Below, piece by piece: positions 5,901 through 13,030 of a stretch of DNA of 64,000 nucleotides; position 1 is the stretch's first letter; every line of letters starts with the position of its first letter. The notes beneath the pieces were generated by a model, which did no database searches, was not told where the DNA came from, and saw nothing but the letters and a program-made list of their open reading frames with translations. This stretch comes from Sphingomonas rubra (GTDB lineage: Bacteria; Pseudomonadota; Alphaproteobacteria; Sphingomonadales; Sphingomonadaceae): NCBI RefSeq assembly GCF_900115745.1, contig NZ_FOXP01000005.1:1-64000 (forward strand). Reading direction: 5' to 3'. Both the position numbers and the translations under genes were made by a program.

Positions 5901-6563
5901 CTATGAAAGCTGATCCGTCACGAACGCTTCTACCCTGTCTATCATATCCGCAACATCAGCAGCAGTGAACTGGTCAACGTGTCCATGAGCGGCATTGTTG
6001 CGGATGTCAGCCAAAGCCGTGATGCGCTTCTGCGCTAACAGGTTGTAGCGGCCAGCCTTGGCTAAATCAGCATTCATCTTGTTCAGGCTTCCGGTGCCGA
6101 TTCCTTCTTCGGCGCATAAGCCACGCAACGTCGTTTCGAGAACAACGCCGGCGATGACAGCGGCAGCTATATGGTAGCCACTTCGATGTAACTCGCGTGC
6201 TTGCTCAAGTTCATCGCTAAACAACTCCGCCTGCACCATACTGCGAACAGAGTTCAGATAGCCGCCCTCGAAATCTTCCTTGGCGGCTTCGAAGACGGCT
6301 TTCACCTGAAGCAGGGTTTGATGGTTTGTTGAATAGAAGCCGCCGCCCTCCCTCTCCATGAACTCTTTCAGGTGGATGGAATCGCTTCCGCACGCGGTTG
6401 CAAGGAGGTGACGAGCCTTCGTCTTCCAGTTCGTGTATGCTTCGTCATTGATGTAGTTGCCGCTTGAGTAGCTGTCGCTAGAGTATTGCTTGGTGGCCTC
6501 CAGCGCGATTACCTGCTCGGTCAACTCGTTGAAGCGACGGGATAGGAGCGATGTATTAGGCAT
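5901..6563 (-). CDS. HEPN-domain protein, DUF4145-type (220 aa)
   Basis: The protein begins MPNTSLLSRRFNELTEQVIA. Its C-terminal half has ARELHRSGYHIAAAVIAGVV, LETTLRGLCAEEG and ALADIRNNAAHGHVDQFTAA, matching the DUF4145/HEPN pattern of a helical bundle with a late R-N-x3-H motif (R188, H193). Such domains are RNases or structural partners of defence enzymes. The N-terminal 100 residues are less conserved and might recognise a target. The start at 6563 lies close to the oppositely oriented membrane-protein gene. No good RBS is seen, so translation may be weak. Confidence 0.65.
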   Translation of the reverse strand: MPNTSLLSRRFNELTEQVIALEATKQYSSDSYSSGNYINDEAYTNWKTKARHLLATACGSDSIHLKEFMEREGGGFYSTNHQTLLQVKAVFEAAKEDFEGGYLNSVRSMVQAELFSDELEQARELHRSGYHIAAAVIAGVVLETTLRGLCAEEGIGTGSLNKMNADLAKAGRYNLLAQKRITALADIRNNAAHGHVDQFTAADVADMIDRVEAFVTDQLS

Positions 6564-6643
6564 TGCAGGATGCTCGATCAGCGTGGAGCGGCAGTCAAGC
6601 GGCGTCTCTTGACAGCGCTCCCTCCAGATGGTCGCTGGCGGTC

Positions 6644-7258
6644 ATGGCGACGCCCCCTTCGCACCCCATCACCATCCAGTCGCGCTTGACAGGCATATGG
6701 GATGAATGGGCTGCGATTGTGGTGGCGATCCTTTTCTGGTCGATCGTGGGTCTGATCGCATTCATTGCGACCGCACAGAGCGCCAAACCATGGGATACGC
6801 TGATCGCTGCGCTTGCGATGGCGTCGCAGGCGTTCTTCGCTTTCATGGTCTGGCGTCTCGGTCAGGCACAGTATGCCTTTGCTCGACAAACGGCAGAGCG
6901 TCAGCACAAGATCGACGCATTTCCGCTTCGCAGCGAGGTCATCGTTGCGCTGCAAGACCTTGGTGACAAGCACATCTTTACGCCAAACGGTATTTGGCCC
7001 GGTGCAGAAGACAGCTTCTTCGAACTTTCGAAACTGGTGACTCGCCTTTTCTCTAATGAAGCCTCTGACGATGCATACCAGCTTTATGACGCCGTGATGA
7101 TGGCTGCAGACACCAAACTTCCATACTCCCCCAATCCCGACAGATCAGAAGAGAATCGCCGCAGAAGAGATGAAATCTACAAACTTGCAACGGATGATGC
7201 CGTTGCACGTTGCAATGAACTACTCGAAAGGTTGGAAAAGGAAGCAAGAATTACCTGA
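6644..7258 (+). CDS. Membrane protein with two N-terminal transmembrane helices, unknown (204 aa)
   Basis: ATG 6644 (MATPPSHPITIQ) is preferred because the frame before it overlaps the start of the divergent HEPN gene and has no ATG. Two hydrophobic helices follow: EWAAIVVAILFWSIVGLIAF and DTLIAALAMASQAFFAFMVW, then FARQTAERQHKIDAFPLRSE and a soluble helical tail with a charged end (ENRRRRDEIYKLATDDAVAR). The layout, two membrane helices followed by a cytoplasmic domain, is common in membrane-anchored defence or sensor proteins, but I do not recognise a family. It lies between two HEPN genes. Confidence 0.6.
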   Translation: MATPPSHPITIQSRLTGIWDEWAAIVVAILFWSIVGLIAFIATAQSAKPWDTLIAALAMASQAFFAFMVWRLGQAQYAFARQTAERQHKIDAFPLRSEVIVALQDLGDKHIFTPNGIWPGAEDSFFELSKLVTRLFSNEASDDAYQLYDAVMMAADTKLPYSPNPDRSEENRRRRDEIYKLATDDAVARCNELLERLEKEARIT

Positions 7259-7281
7259 CATGGTTTGCCAGACCCACACTT

Positions 7282-7914
7282 CTAGTCTTGCTGCGGCTGC
7301 TCTGCAAACTTCCATTGTTCGCCCGTTTTGCGAGTCAGATGCCCGATCATAGCGGCATTGCGGTCATAGTAGATTTCCTGAATGGCATTGACCAGCTTCT
7401 TCCAATTTGGATCGCCGCCGATTTGGAAGCGCACGCTCAATCGAGGGTAGACGATGAACTGGTCATCAGCATAGCTGACCTCCATTTCACTTTGTATGAA
7501 GCCCAAATCTTCGTCATCGTGGGCAAAGCGTTTGTTGCGAAGAGTCATGACCTCGTCGTGCATCTCGCGCAAGTCTTCCGGTAGCTGCATTTTGTCGAAG
7601 CCAGCGCCTCCCTTGCCAAGATGCAATCGCGCGTAAGTGACGACAAAGGCGGTTGTCAGCATGTCGAGTTCGTAGAAGTATTCCATGTTGGCGTCGAACC
7701 GCGAAGCCAGAAGCTTATCCATGATGTATTGCAACGTGACGATATGCGTCAGTGCTCTTGTCAGCGTCGCAATGCGTTTGAGTTCCGGTTGAACCTGCGC
7801 AAGCACGGCCTGCGCTTCCTCTGCCATCTGCTCAAAATGCAAGCGCACATCGTCAGGTAGAACATGCAGCATGTCTGACGAAATAATGATTTCTTCGCTG
7901 CTATCGTCAGACAT
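7282..7914 (-). CDS. HEPN-like protein with LRNKRFAHD motif (210 aa)
   Basis: Start MSDDSSEEIIISSDMLHVLP at 7914 has GAGGAAG a few bases upstream. The protein is helical through residue 140 (PELKRIATLTRALTHIVTLQ, MEYFYELDMLTTAFVVTYAR), then HDEVMTLRNKRFAHDDEDLG carries R-x5-H (R126, H132). Proteins with LRNK-x-AHD motifs belong to the broad HEPN superfamily. A beta-rich end (IVYPRLSVRFQIGG) follows. It is transcribed away from the tail-spike gene. An RNA-directed defence role is inferred, not shown. Confidence 0.55.
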   Translation of the reverse strand: MSDDSSEEIIISSDMLHVLPDDVRLHFEQMAEEAQAVLAQVQPELKRIATLTRALTHIVTLQYIMDKLLASRFDANMEYFYELDMLTTAFVVTYARLHLGKGGAGFDKMQLPEDLREMHDEVMTLRNKRFAHDDEDLGFIQSEMEVSYADDQFIVYPRLSVRFQIGGDPNWKKLVNAIQEIYYDRNAAMIGHLTRKTGEQWKFAEQPQQD

Positions 7915-7985
7915 GCCGCTTCCTCTTCTGCAAGCAATGCTGTGCATAAGATGCTGACCTAAACGGCGACAGTCAATGCCATCGG

Positions 7986-7993
7986 TATAAATA
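7986..7993 (+). promoter_or_regulatory. Exact T4-type late promoter octamer before the tail-spike gene
   Basis: The sequence reads TATAAATACCGCATGG, with the octamer five bases from the ATG at 7998. A virion gene is just what a late promoter would be expected to drive. There is no room for a normal Shine-Dalgarno site, so leaderless translation is implied if the promoter is real. Confidence 0.5.
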
Positions 7994-7997
7994 CCGC

Positions 7998-9833
7998 ATG
8001 GTTTCATTCTTCCAATCAAAGGTTTCTGTAGGCGGAGACATCCCCACTCTTCTGAACGTCGATGCTCTTCGCAACTACCTGCCGCGTGGTATTCGAGACG
8101 GTGCCACGGTCATTGTTACAGGACAGCTTGAACCCGGCGACAAGAACGGTGGTGTCTATGTCTGGCAGGACAGCAACAACGATCCCGATGACGGACTGAA
8201 CACGGTCAAGCCGGTCACAAGCATCGCCACTGGTCGATGGGTTCTGTCAGTGGGTCGCGGCATCCGGGGCGCTACCGGCTCGATTGGCCCCATTGGCCCT
8301 GTAGGACCAAAGGGCGACGGTCTGGCCGATGTCATGGCGCCGGGTGGCAGCGCACTGGTCGGCTATGGTAACCGGTCTGTTGCAGCCAAGCTGAACGATA
8401 CCGTCAGCGTCAGAGACTTCGGCGCAACAGGAACTGGCACCACTTACGATTTCGATGCCATTACTGCTGCCATAGACCACGTCGCCAGTATCGGCGGCGG
8501 TTCTGTGTTCATTCCCCGTGGCATATACAGCATCGGTAACACGACCTTGAAGCTGCGTTGCGGTGTCAGCTTGATTGGAGACGACAACCTTCCGACCATC
8601 CTCTACAATGGTCCCGGAAAGGCAGTTTTACATGAGGCGGTCGATCCGAACGTCCGAGGCAACTACACCGTCAAGAACCTTCTGATTAGCGGTAGCGGGA
8701 CTGATGCATTTACCATCGCCCCCGCAAGCGTTTCAGACATTTCTGGCGTAGGTATCGTTGTTGAGAACATCAAGGTTTTGGGAACGTGGCAAAATGCTTT
8801 TACCTTTGCCAACTTCTACGGCGGCAAGGTTCAGCGTCTGTCCACAGAGCAGGCAAACATTGCATCTTCATGTTATCGCATCTTGGGTTCGGTGAACGCG
8901 ACGCACTTCGATACGCTATATACTGGCGATAGTCAGAGCCATCTTTATTGTCTCTACTATGACGCGCAGGGGCGCGTTGAGGCCGACAAATCTCTACCTA
9001 ACGGCGCAGGGAATGTTTTCACCGGCCTTGCGTGTCAGGGTGGAAAGTATGGTCTTTTTGTTCGATGCGGCTACCAGCTAACATTCGTCGCGCCTTACTT
9101 CGAAAATGTAGCGCAACCTATAGTCATCGGGCAGGCCGATGCGGCGCGCACAACCAACATCGTTATCACGACACCATTCGCAATCGGGGCGTTGGGTCAG
9201 AACCCCTATCTGGCATCTGCCAGCGCGATGATACGCATTGATAATGCATGGGGTGTGGAGATTCAGTCACTTGATACCCGACAGTGGAGCCGCGTCGTTG
9301 CTCTCAACATATCCGGAAGTGGTGGTAGCGGTGCGCGCGGGTGGGCTGTTGCTGGATATGACGGTAAGATTCATCACGCCACGGTCACTAATCCCGGCAG
9401 CGACTACACGGCTATCAACGTTGCGGATGCTTTTACTGGCACGACTTATATCGGCAGCTTGAATGCAGCGGGTGGGTTGCAATCCATAAGCGTTACGCCG
9501 GGTTCTACTGCTCAGCTAAACCCCTCTTGCCCTGTCGCGGTGGCAATCGGAGATGTCCAAAATGTTACGATCTCTAATCCATATCCTGCCGCCGCGCCGC
9601 CTGTAGGTGATGTTCCTATCATCGACACCATCTTGCCGATGATCGGCTACTTGACTGGTTCGCAGGGCTCTACCGGTGTCAACGTTGTTGGCGATGTAAT
9701 GAGTGATGGACAAACTTACACTCTTCGTAAGAGCGCAGGGTATGGGTTCTATCACGTTGCCGAGTTCGTCGATCAAAACGGTAGTCCAGTGCGTTGGGTT
9801 TACCAACTACCCGCCGTAAGCTTACCGAACTAA
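7998..9833 (+). CDS. Phage tail-spike / receptor-binding protein with collagen-like and beta-helix domains
   Basis: The 611-residue protein has an N-terminal region of about 85 residues (PTLLNVDALRNYLPRGIRDG, GGVYVWQDSNNDPDDG, GRWVLSV) like virion-attachment parts of tail fibres. A short collagen-like G-x-y run (residues 88-108, GATGSIGPIGPVGPKGDG) follows, then SVRDFGATGTGTTYDFDAIT (residue 137 on), the opening of the pectate-lyase-3 right-handed beta-helix found in phage depolymerases. The C-terminal 200 residues are rich in Gly, Ser and Thr. It would bind or degrade surface polysaccharide. No other clear virion structural gene is in the window, so it is either a relic or a carried gene. 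Confidence 0.8.
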   Translation: MVSFFQSKVSVGGDIPTLLNVDALRNYLPRGIRDGATVIVTGQLEPGDKNGGVYVWQDSNNDPDDGLNTVKPVTSIATGRWVLSVGRGIRGATGSIGPIGPVGPKGDGLADVMAPGGSALVGYGNRSVAAKLNDTVSVRDFGATGTGTTYDFDAITAAIDHVASIGGGSVFIPRGIYSIGNTTLKLRCGVSLIGDDNLPTILYNGPGKAVLHEAVDPNVRGNYTVKNLLISGSGTDAFTIAPASVSDISGVGIVVENIKVLGTWQNAFTFANFYGGKVQRLSTEQANIASSCYRILGSVNATHFDTLYTGDSQSHLYCLYYDAQGRVEADKSLPNGAGNVFTGLACQGGKYGLFVRCGYQLTFVAPYFENVAQPIVIGQADAARTTNIVITTPFAIGALGQNPYLASASAMIRIDNAWGVEIQSLDTRQWSRVVALNISGSGGSGARGWAVAGYDGKIHHATVTNPGSDYTAINVADAFTGTTYIGSLNAAGGLQSISVTPGSTAQLNPSCPVAVAIGDVQNVTISNPYPAAAPPVGDVPIIDTILPMIGYLTGSQGSTGVNVVGDVMSDGQTYTLRKSAGYGFYHVAEFVDQNGSPVRWVYQLPAVSLPN

Positions 9834-9883
9834 TAGTTCGGCCGTTTCTCACAAAATCGCGTCAAGTAAAATCTTTATTTTTC

Positions 9884-9911
9884 TTCACATGAACAAGTCG
9901 TAAACTATACT
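9884..9911 (+). promoter_or_regulatory. Sigma-70-type promoter
   Basis: TTCACA (9884-9889), a 16-base spacer and TATACT (9906-9911) precede the 9964 operon, which has a strong AAGGAG ribosome binding site. Unlike the late-promoter-like sites, this one could be read by the host polymerase. Confidence 0.4.
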
Positions 9912-9963
9912 ACAAACCAATACTTGCAGACTACTCTGGGCAGACAAGTATTCAAGGAGAACA

Positions 9964-10293
9964 ATGAAAAACTACAAGACTAAAAAGACTATCGCCGGGA
10001 TGGATGCCGACGAATACTTGACGAACATCATCGGTCCAATGTCCGCGACCATCTTGGAACAACTCTTGACAAAGTGGCTTGCCTCAAATGGCGAAGGCAT
10101 GACCGGACCCGAGTTGAAGATGGTGCAGTTCGCTATCGAACGCAGTTACGGTGCAGCTACCCGTAAGGTCGAACATCTGCGTGTCAGCGATCAGGAGATT
10201 GCGGCTGAACAGCTTGGCAGCCTCGATCCAGAGACGCTGCGTAAGATCGCTGCCGCTAACGGTAAGCGCAACGATGGACCGACGATCAACTGA
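9964..10293 (+). CDS. Small phage protein, possible terminase small subunit-like (109 aa)
   Basis: CAAGGAGAACAATG gives a clear start. The protein reads MKNYKTKKTIAGMDADEYLT and is helical (SATILEQLLTKWLASNGEG, MTGPELKMVQFAIERSYGA, DPETLRKIAAANGKRN). Position just after the tail spike and the helical DNA-binding-like composition suggest a small terminase or other packaging protein, but no diagnostic motif is seen. Its stop overlaps the next start (TGATG at 10291-10295), forming the first gene of a three-gene coupled operon. Confidence 0.45.
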   Translation: MKNYKTKKTIAGMDADEYLTNIIGPMSATILEQLLTKWLASNGEGMTGPELKMVQFAIERSYGAATRKVEHLRVSDQEIAAEQLGSLDPETLRKIAAANGKRNDGPTIN

Positions 10294-10493
10294 TGGCTGG
10301 TTACGACAGCTACAGCGACGATCAGCTACAGCGCCTCGCAACCAAGATGCAGGGCGTCCAAGGCGGTAAGGATCGCTTGGAGGCGATTACAGCCGTTTTG
10401 AACGCCAGAGGGGTCGTGGAGCAGGATGGACGCCAAGAGGCGCTAAACGCGCTCCTACGGCCATCTGCGGGCGATCAGGGGCACGATGCGTAG
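10293..10493 (+). CDS. Small phage-type protein of unknown function (66 aa)
   Basis: The ATG overlaps the preceding stop. The sequence MAGYDSYSDDQLQRLATKMQ, then DRLEAITAVLNARGVVEQDG and EALNALLRPSAGDQGHDA is helical and charged. Its 3' part contains the 25-base segment repeated at 3605-3629. The end overlaps the next gene by eight bases (ATGCGTAG). Confidence 0.5.
   Translation: MAGYDSYSDDQLQRLATKMQGVQGGKDRLEAITAVLNARGVVEQDGRQEALNALLRPSAGDQGHDA
10441..10465. repeat. 25-bp direct repeat, copy 2 (copy 1 at 3605-3629)
   Basis: Identical to 3605-3629 and in the same orientation, 6.8 kb away. Here it is coding sequence, so this is probably the source copy. The pair could support deletion of the region between them by homologous recombination. 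Confidence 0.8.
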
Positions 10494-10632
10494 GAAGGCT
10501 CAAAAGCGTTCGCCAGCAGCCGTGTTGGACGATTTGAGGAAGCGTGCCGCAATGGTCATGAACACGGTTCAGCCTGACGGTCAGGCTGACAGGAAGGCAG
10601 ACGCTGGTCGAGACGGTCAGGCAGCGCAGTAG
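10486..10632 (+). CDS. Very small basic phage-type protein (48 aa)
   Basis: ATG 10486 overlaps the stop of the 66-residue gene. The product MRRKAQKRSPAAVLDDLRKR, AAMVMNTVQPDGQ, then ADRKADAGRDGQAAQ is highly basic at its start and overlaps the resolvase gene end by 16 bases in the opposite direction. It is supported by tight coupling only; function is unknown. Confidence 0.4.
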   Translation: MRRKAQKRSPAAVLDDLRKRAAMVMNTVQPDGQADRKADAGRDGQAAQ

Positions 10633-11195
10633 CGCGCCACTGTCGACTTGCTGATATTGAAGCGCGCCATCGTCTGACTGATCGACGCCTGATGCTCGCG
10701 CCGCCATGCGACAACAGTCTGCTGACAGGCAGCGTTAGGGCGACCACCAAGGCTGGTCTTGCCACGATGGGTGCGACCAGTAGCAGCATGATGCTCCTTC
10801 GCGGTCACTCGACCGGCTGCGCAGCGTTCGTTGATACGCTGGCGTTCAAGGTCAGCAAGCTGCGCCAAGACAGCCACGATGACTTCGCCTACGCCGGAAG
10901 CAATCAGACCGATGCCGCGAACATCGATGTGCACGCCCTTCTTCAACAGAAGGCGCACTGTCTGCTGAACGTCCAACGCATCGCGACCTAGCCTGTCAAG
11001 CGCATACAGATAGAGAATGTCGCCATCGCGGATGTAGTCGAGCATCGCAGCGCAACCGGGACGTTCTGCTGCGAGGATCGACCCTGACAAGCCGATGTCG
11101 TTAAATTCGCGATCAAAGCCACCACCAAGCGCGTTGCGCTGCATTTCAACAGACTGGTCGGTGGTCGAAACCCGGTAGTATGCAATCTTCGCCAT
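10617..11195 (-). CDS. Small serine recombinase (resolvase/invertase)
   Basis: The 192-residue protein starts MAKIAYYRVSTTDQSVEMQR at 11195, with the catalytic serine in YYRVSTTDQ. ALGGGFDREFNDIGLSGS, GDILYLYALDRLGRDALDVQ and GEVIVAVLAQLADLERQRIN continue the resolvase catalytic core (LDRLGR and ER conserved arginines). A C-terminal helix-turn-helix (SISQTMARFNISKSTVARYC) binds the recombination site. Length is usual for resolvases and invertases. Upstream lies a nested inverted-repeat region at 11231-11320 that could be its site. It is distinct from the large integrase at 15140-16777 and may resolve multimers or switch a segment. Confidence 0.85.
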   Translation of the reverse strand: MAKIAYYRVSTTDQSVEMQRNALGGGFDREFNDIGLSGSILAAERPGCAAMLDYIRDGDILYLYALDRLGRDALDVQQTVRLLLKKGVHIDVRGIGLIASGVGEVIVAVLAQLADLERQRINERCAAGRVTAKEHHAATGRTHRGKTSLGGRPNAACQQTVVAWRREHQASISQTMARFNISKSTVARYCAA

Positions 11196-11230
11196 GACGC
11201 TTTGCCTCAAAACCTACTCTGACTGTCTGG

Positions 11231-11320
11231 CACAGTCTCAAAACTAGAACAAGTAGGTAGTGCGACAAGTTCCGCACTAACTTCTAGGGTGTGTCAATAC
11301 GACATAGTTGTGAGACTGTG
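11231..11320. repeat. Nested inverted repeats upstream of the resolvase (possible res-like site)
   Basis: CACAGTCTCA (11231-11240) pairs with TGAGACTGTG (11311-11320), CTAGAA (11244-11249) with TTCTAG (11282-11287) and TAGTGCG (11258-11264) with CGCACTA (11273-11279). Nested palindromes 36 bases before a resolvase start are what a recombination or autoregulation site would look like. Confidence 0.5.
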
Positions 11321-11765
11321 GTTGCGACAGTGCGCTGTGCCTGCATCAAGAACTGTGCCAAATTATGTGATTGAACTATCACCCACTGCCTTTTCTAACA
11401 GTCAAGGTAGTCGCAAGTATAGTCGGGAAAAAATACCCTTGACGGTCATGTAGTCTTGGCGCGGCAAGTATTCCCCAAGAAGAATAGTTGGAGCCGTAAG
11501 TAAGGTTTTTGTTGACAATCTGGATAGAGGGTTAAGTTTTTCGGAGGGCCACCCCCACCCCATGTTACTCTGTATCATTTTGGAAATAATCGGCCAGCGC
11601 CGTCAGGACCGCGAGCATTTTTCAAACTCGCCAAACGTAAACGCTAGTCAGACACTGATTTGGATCGCTCCCCCTCTTCCGGTTAGGTCTACCGCTGCGA
11701 AAACGGTCAAGCAACGCCCTTGCCTGCCGCTTACCTGCGTCTAATGTCACGCAAGGGGTTAGCGG
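11321..11765. other. Intergenic region without a supported gene
   Basis: This AT-richer stretch holds repeated gcaagtat-type words (11412, 11463) and a TTGACA at 11513, but I cannot assign a full promoter. A 60-codon frame from 11562 has a weak start and unusual composition and is not called. It probably carries the control region of the 11766-12996 gene pair. Confidence 0.4.
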
Positions 11766-12395
11766 ATGACGAGACGAGCAACACGCGACGACGCTGTTAT
11801 GATCGGCGGCGGAGCCTTGGTGGGCCTTCTGCTAGGCGCTGTGTTGACGTGGGGCGTAGTCCTGCTTGGGAAGGCGTTCGACCTTGTAGGACTGACAGCA
11901 CACGGCCCTCGCGCCGCCCTGTTGCGCGATCATCCGTGGCAAACCAGCCTGACAGTCGGCAGCGTGATTGCGGTTTTCATGGCTGGGAGCATGTTGCTCG
12001 ATGTCGTGAAAGAGACAGGATGGGGAGGATTGATGCCTGCTTGGATTTGGCCGGTCGAACAGAAGACCGAAACGACGGTTCTGATCCGCCTCGCGCGCTT
12101 CGTGCATTGGATCGGCGTCGCGCTTGGTGTCGTCATCATCGGCGGATCGGTCATCTACGCAGCCAGTCAGATCGATAGCGTTCCGCGCGCCGAGCGCGAA
12201 CACGCAGCATGGGAGGCAAGACACCCGGTTCTCTCGACAGGCGAACGGGCCGGGGTTGGTGATGGCTACTATGACGGTGATTATGAGCCATCCATTCCAT
12301 CCCCTGACTATGGCACGCCTTTAGCAATCGGAGTCTTCGGTGCGCTGGTGGCGCTATTCGCCCGAGGTCTGCGCTACATCATGGCAGGTGAATGA
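11766..12395 (+). CDS. Polytopic membrane protein, unknown (209 aa)
   Basis: Four hydrophobic helices are visible: VMIGGGALVGLLLGAVLTWG, SLTVGSVIAVFMAGSMLLDV, FVHWIGVALGVVIIGGSVIY and a C-terminal LAIGVFGALVALFARGL. Between the third and fourth is a soluble loop (VPRAEREHAAWEARHP, GDGYYDGDYEPSIPSPDYG). The next gene begins one base after its stop, so the two form a transcriptional and probably translational unit with an outer lipoprotein. The family is not recognised; it could be a phage-derived envelope protein or a membrane part of an exclusion system. Confidence 0.6.
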   Translation: MTRRATRDDAVMIGGGALVGLLLGAVLTWGVVLLGKAFDLVGLTAHGPRAALLRDHPWQTSLTVGSVIAVFMAGSMLLDVVKETGWGGLMPAWIWPVEQKTETTVLIRLARFVHWIGVALGVVIIGGSVIYAASQIDSVPRAEREHAAWEARHPVLSTGERAGVGDGYYDGDYEPSIPSPDYGTPLAIGVFGALVALFARGLRYIMAGE

Positions 12396-12396
12396 A

Positions 12397-12996
12397 ATGA
12401 AGCGTGCTGCCACAATTGTCCTGATTGCTTTAATGGGCTGCACCCAAGCGCAGACAGACGAAGGGACGGCTTCAAACAATGCGACGACAGGGGAAGACCC
12501 CGGTCCCAAGATCGTCTGGAAAGACGGTCCAGAGAACAGCGTGTTCTTCGTGGAGCATAACGAACAGGGCAGCTATGCCAGACGGTGTTGGAAACGCGCC
12601 GATGGCTACGACTGTCTAAATGCATCAGGACCGAGCGCGGTGCCAACCTTGAAAGACATCTTCCGGTTCAAACTGCCAGCATTGCCAGTCTATCGCTACG
12701 ATACTTCGGTTTACCAATCATCGGGTTACGGCTGTAAAATGACCGACCGCAACATCATCACGGAACAAGTTTCGGCCGAGCAGGGCACGATAAAAGAGAA
12801 CCTCTTCACGCTCGATCATTCGGTCAGTGGGCAAGCATTAACGGCAGATCAGGTCGCCAATATGCTACGCGAAAACAAGGTCGAGACAAAAGCGCCTTAC
12901 TTCAACTGCCCGGCTGTAGCAGCAGTCATTGCTGAAACCGATGATGTAGGAACCATCACGACGACCGCTATCAGCTACGACGACTACATGCGCTAA
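12397..12996 (+). CDS. Lipoprotein, unknown (199 aa)
   Basis: ATG 12397 begins MKRAATIVLIALMGCTQAQT, a lipoprotein signal peptide with lipobox LMGC, which decides the start. The mature part carries IVWKDGPENSVFFVEHNEQG, YARRCWKRADGYDC and a FRFKLPALPVYRYDTSVYQS segment, with four cysteines that may form disulphides. A periplasm-facing lipoprotein made together with a membrane protein is a common layout for superinfection-exclusion or entry-blocking modules, but this is inference only. Confidence 0.65.
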   Translation: MKRAATIVLIALMGCTQAQTDEGTASNNATTGEDPGPKIVWKDGPENSVFFVEHNEQGSYARRCWKRADGYDCLNASGPSAVPTLKDIFRFKLPALPVYRYDTSVYQSSGYGCKMTDRNIITEQVSAEQGTIKENLFTLDHSVSGQALTADQVANMLRENKVETKAPYFNCPAVAAVIAETDDVGTITTTAISYDDYMR

Positions 12997-13030
12997 AACG
13001 CTAACACAGTTCTCATGACCGCGCCAGCCA

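Noticed and set aside
11562..11744. Possible 60-residue gene in the island control region
   Set aside because: Start is preceded by ggagggccacccccacccc with poor spacing, composition is unlike a soluble or membrane protein, and no homologue pattern is visible.
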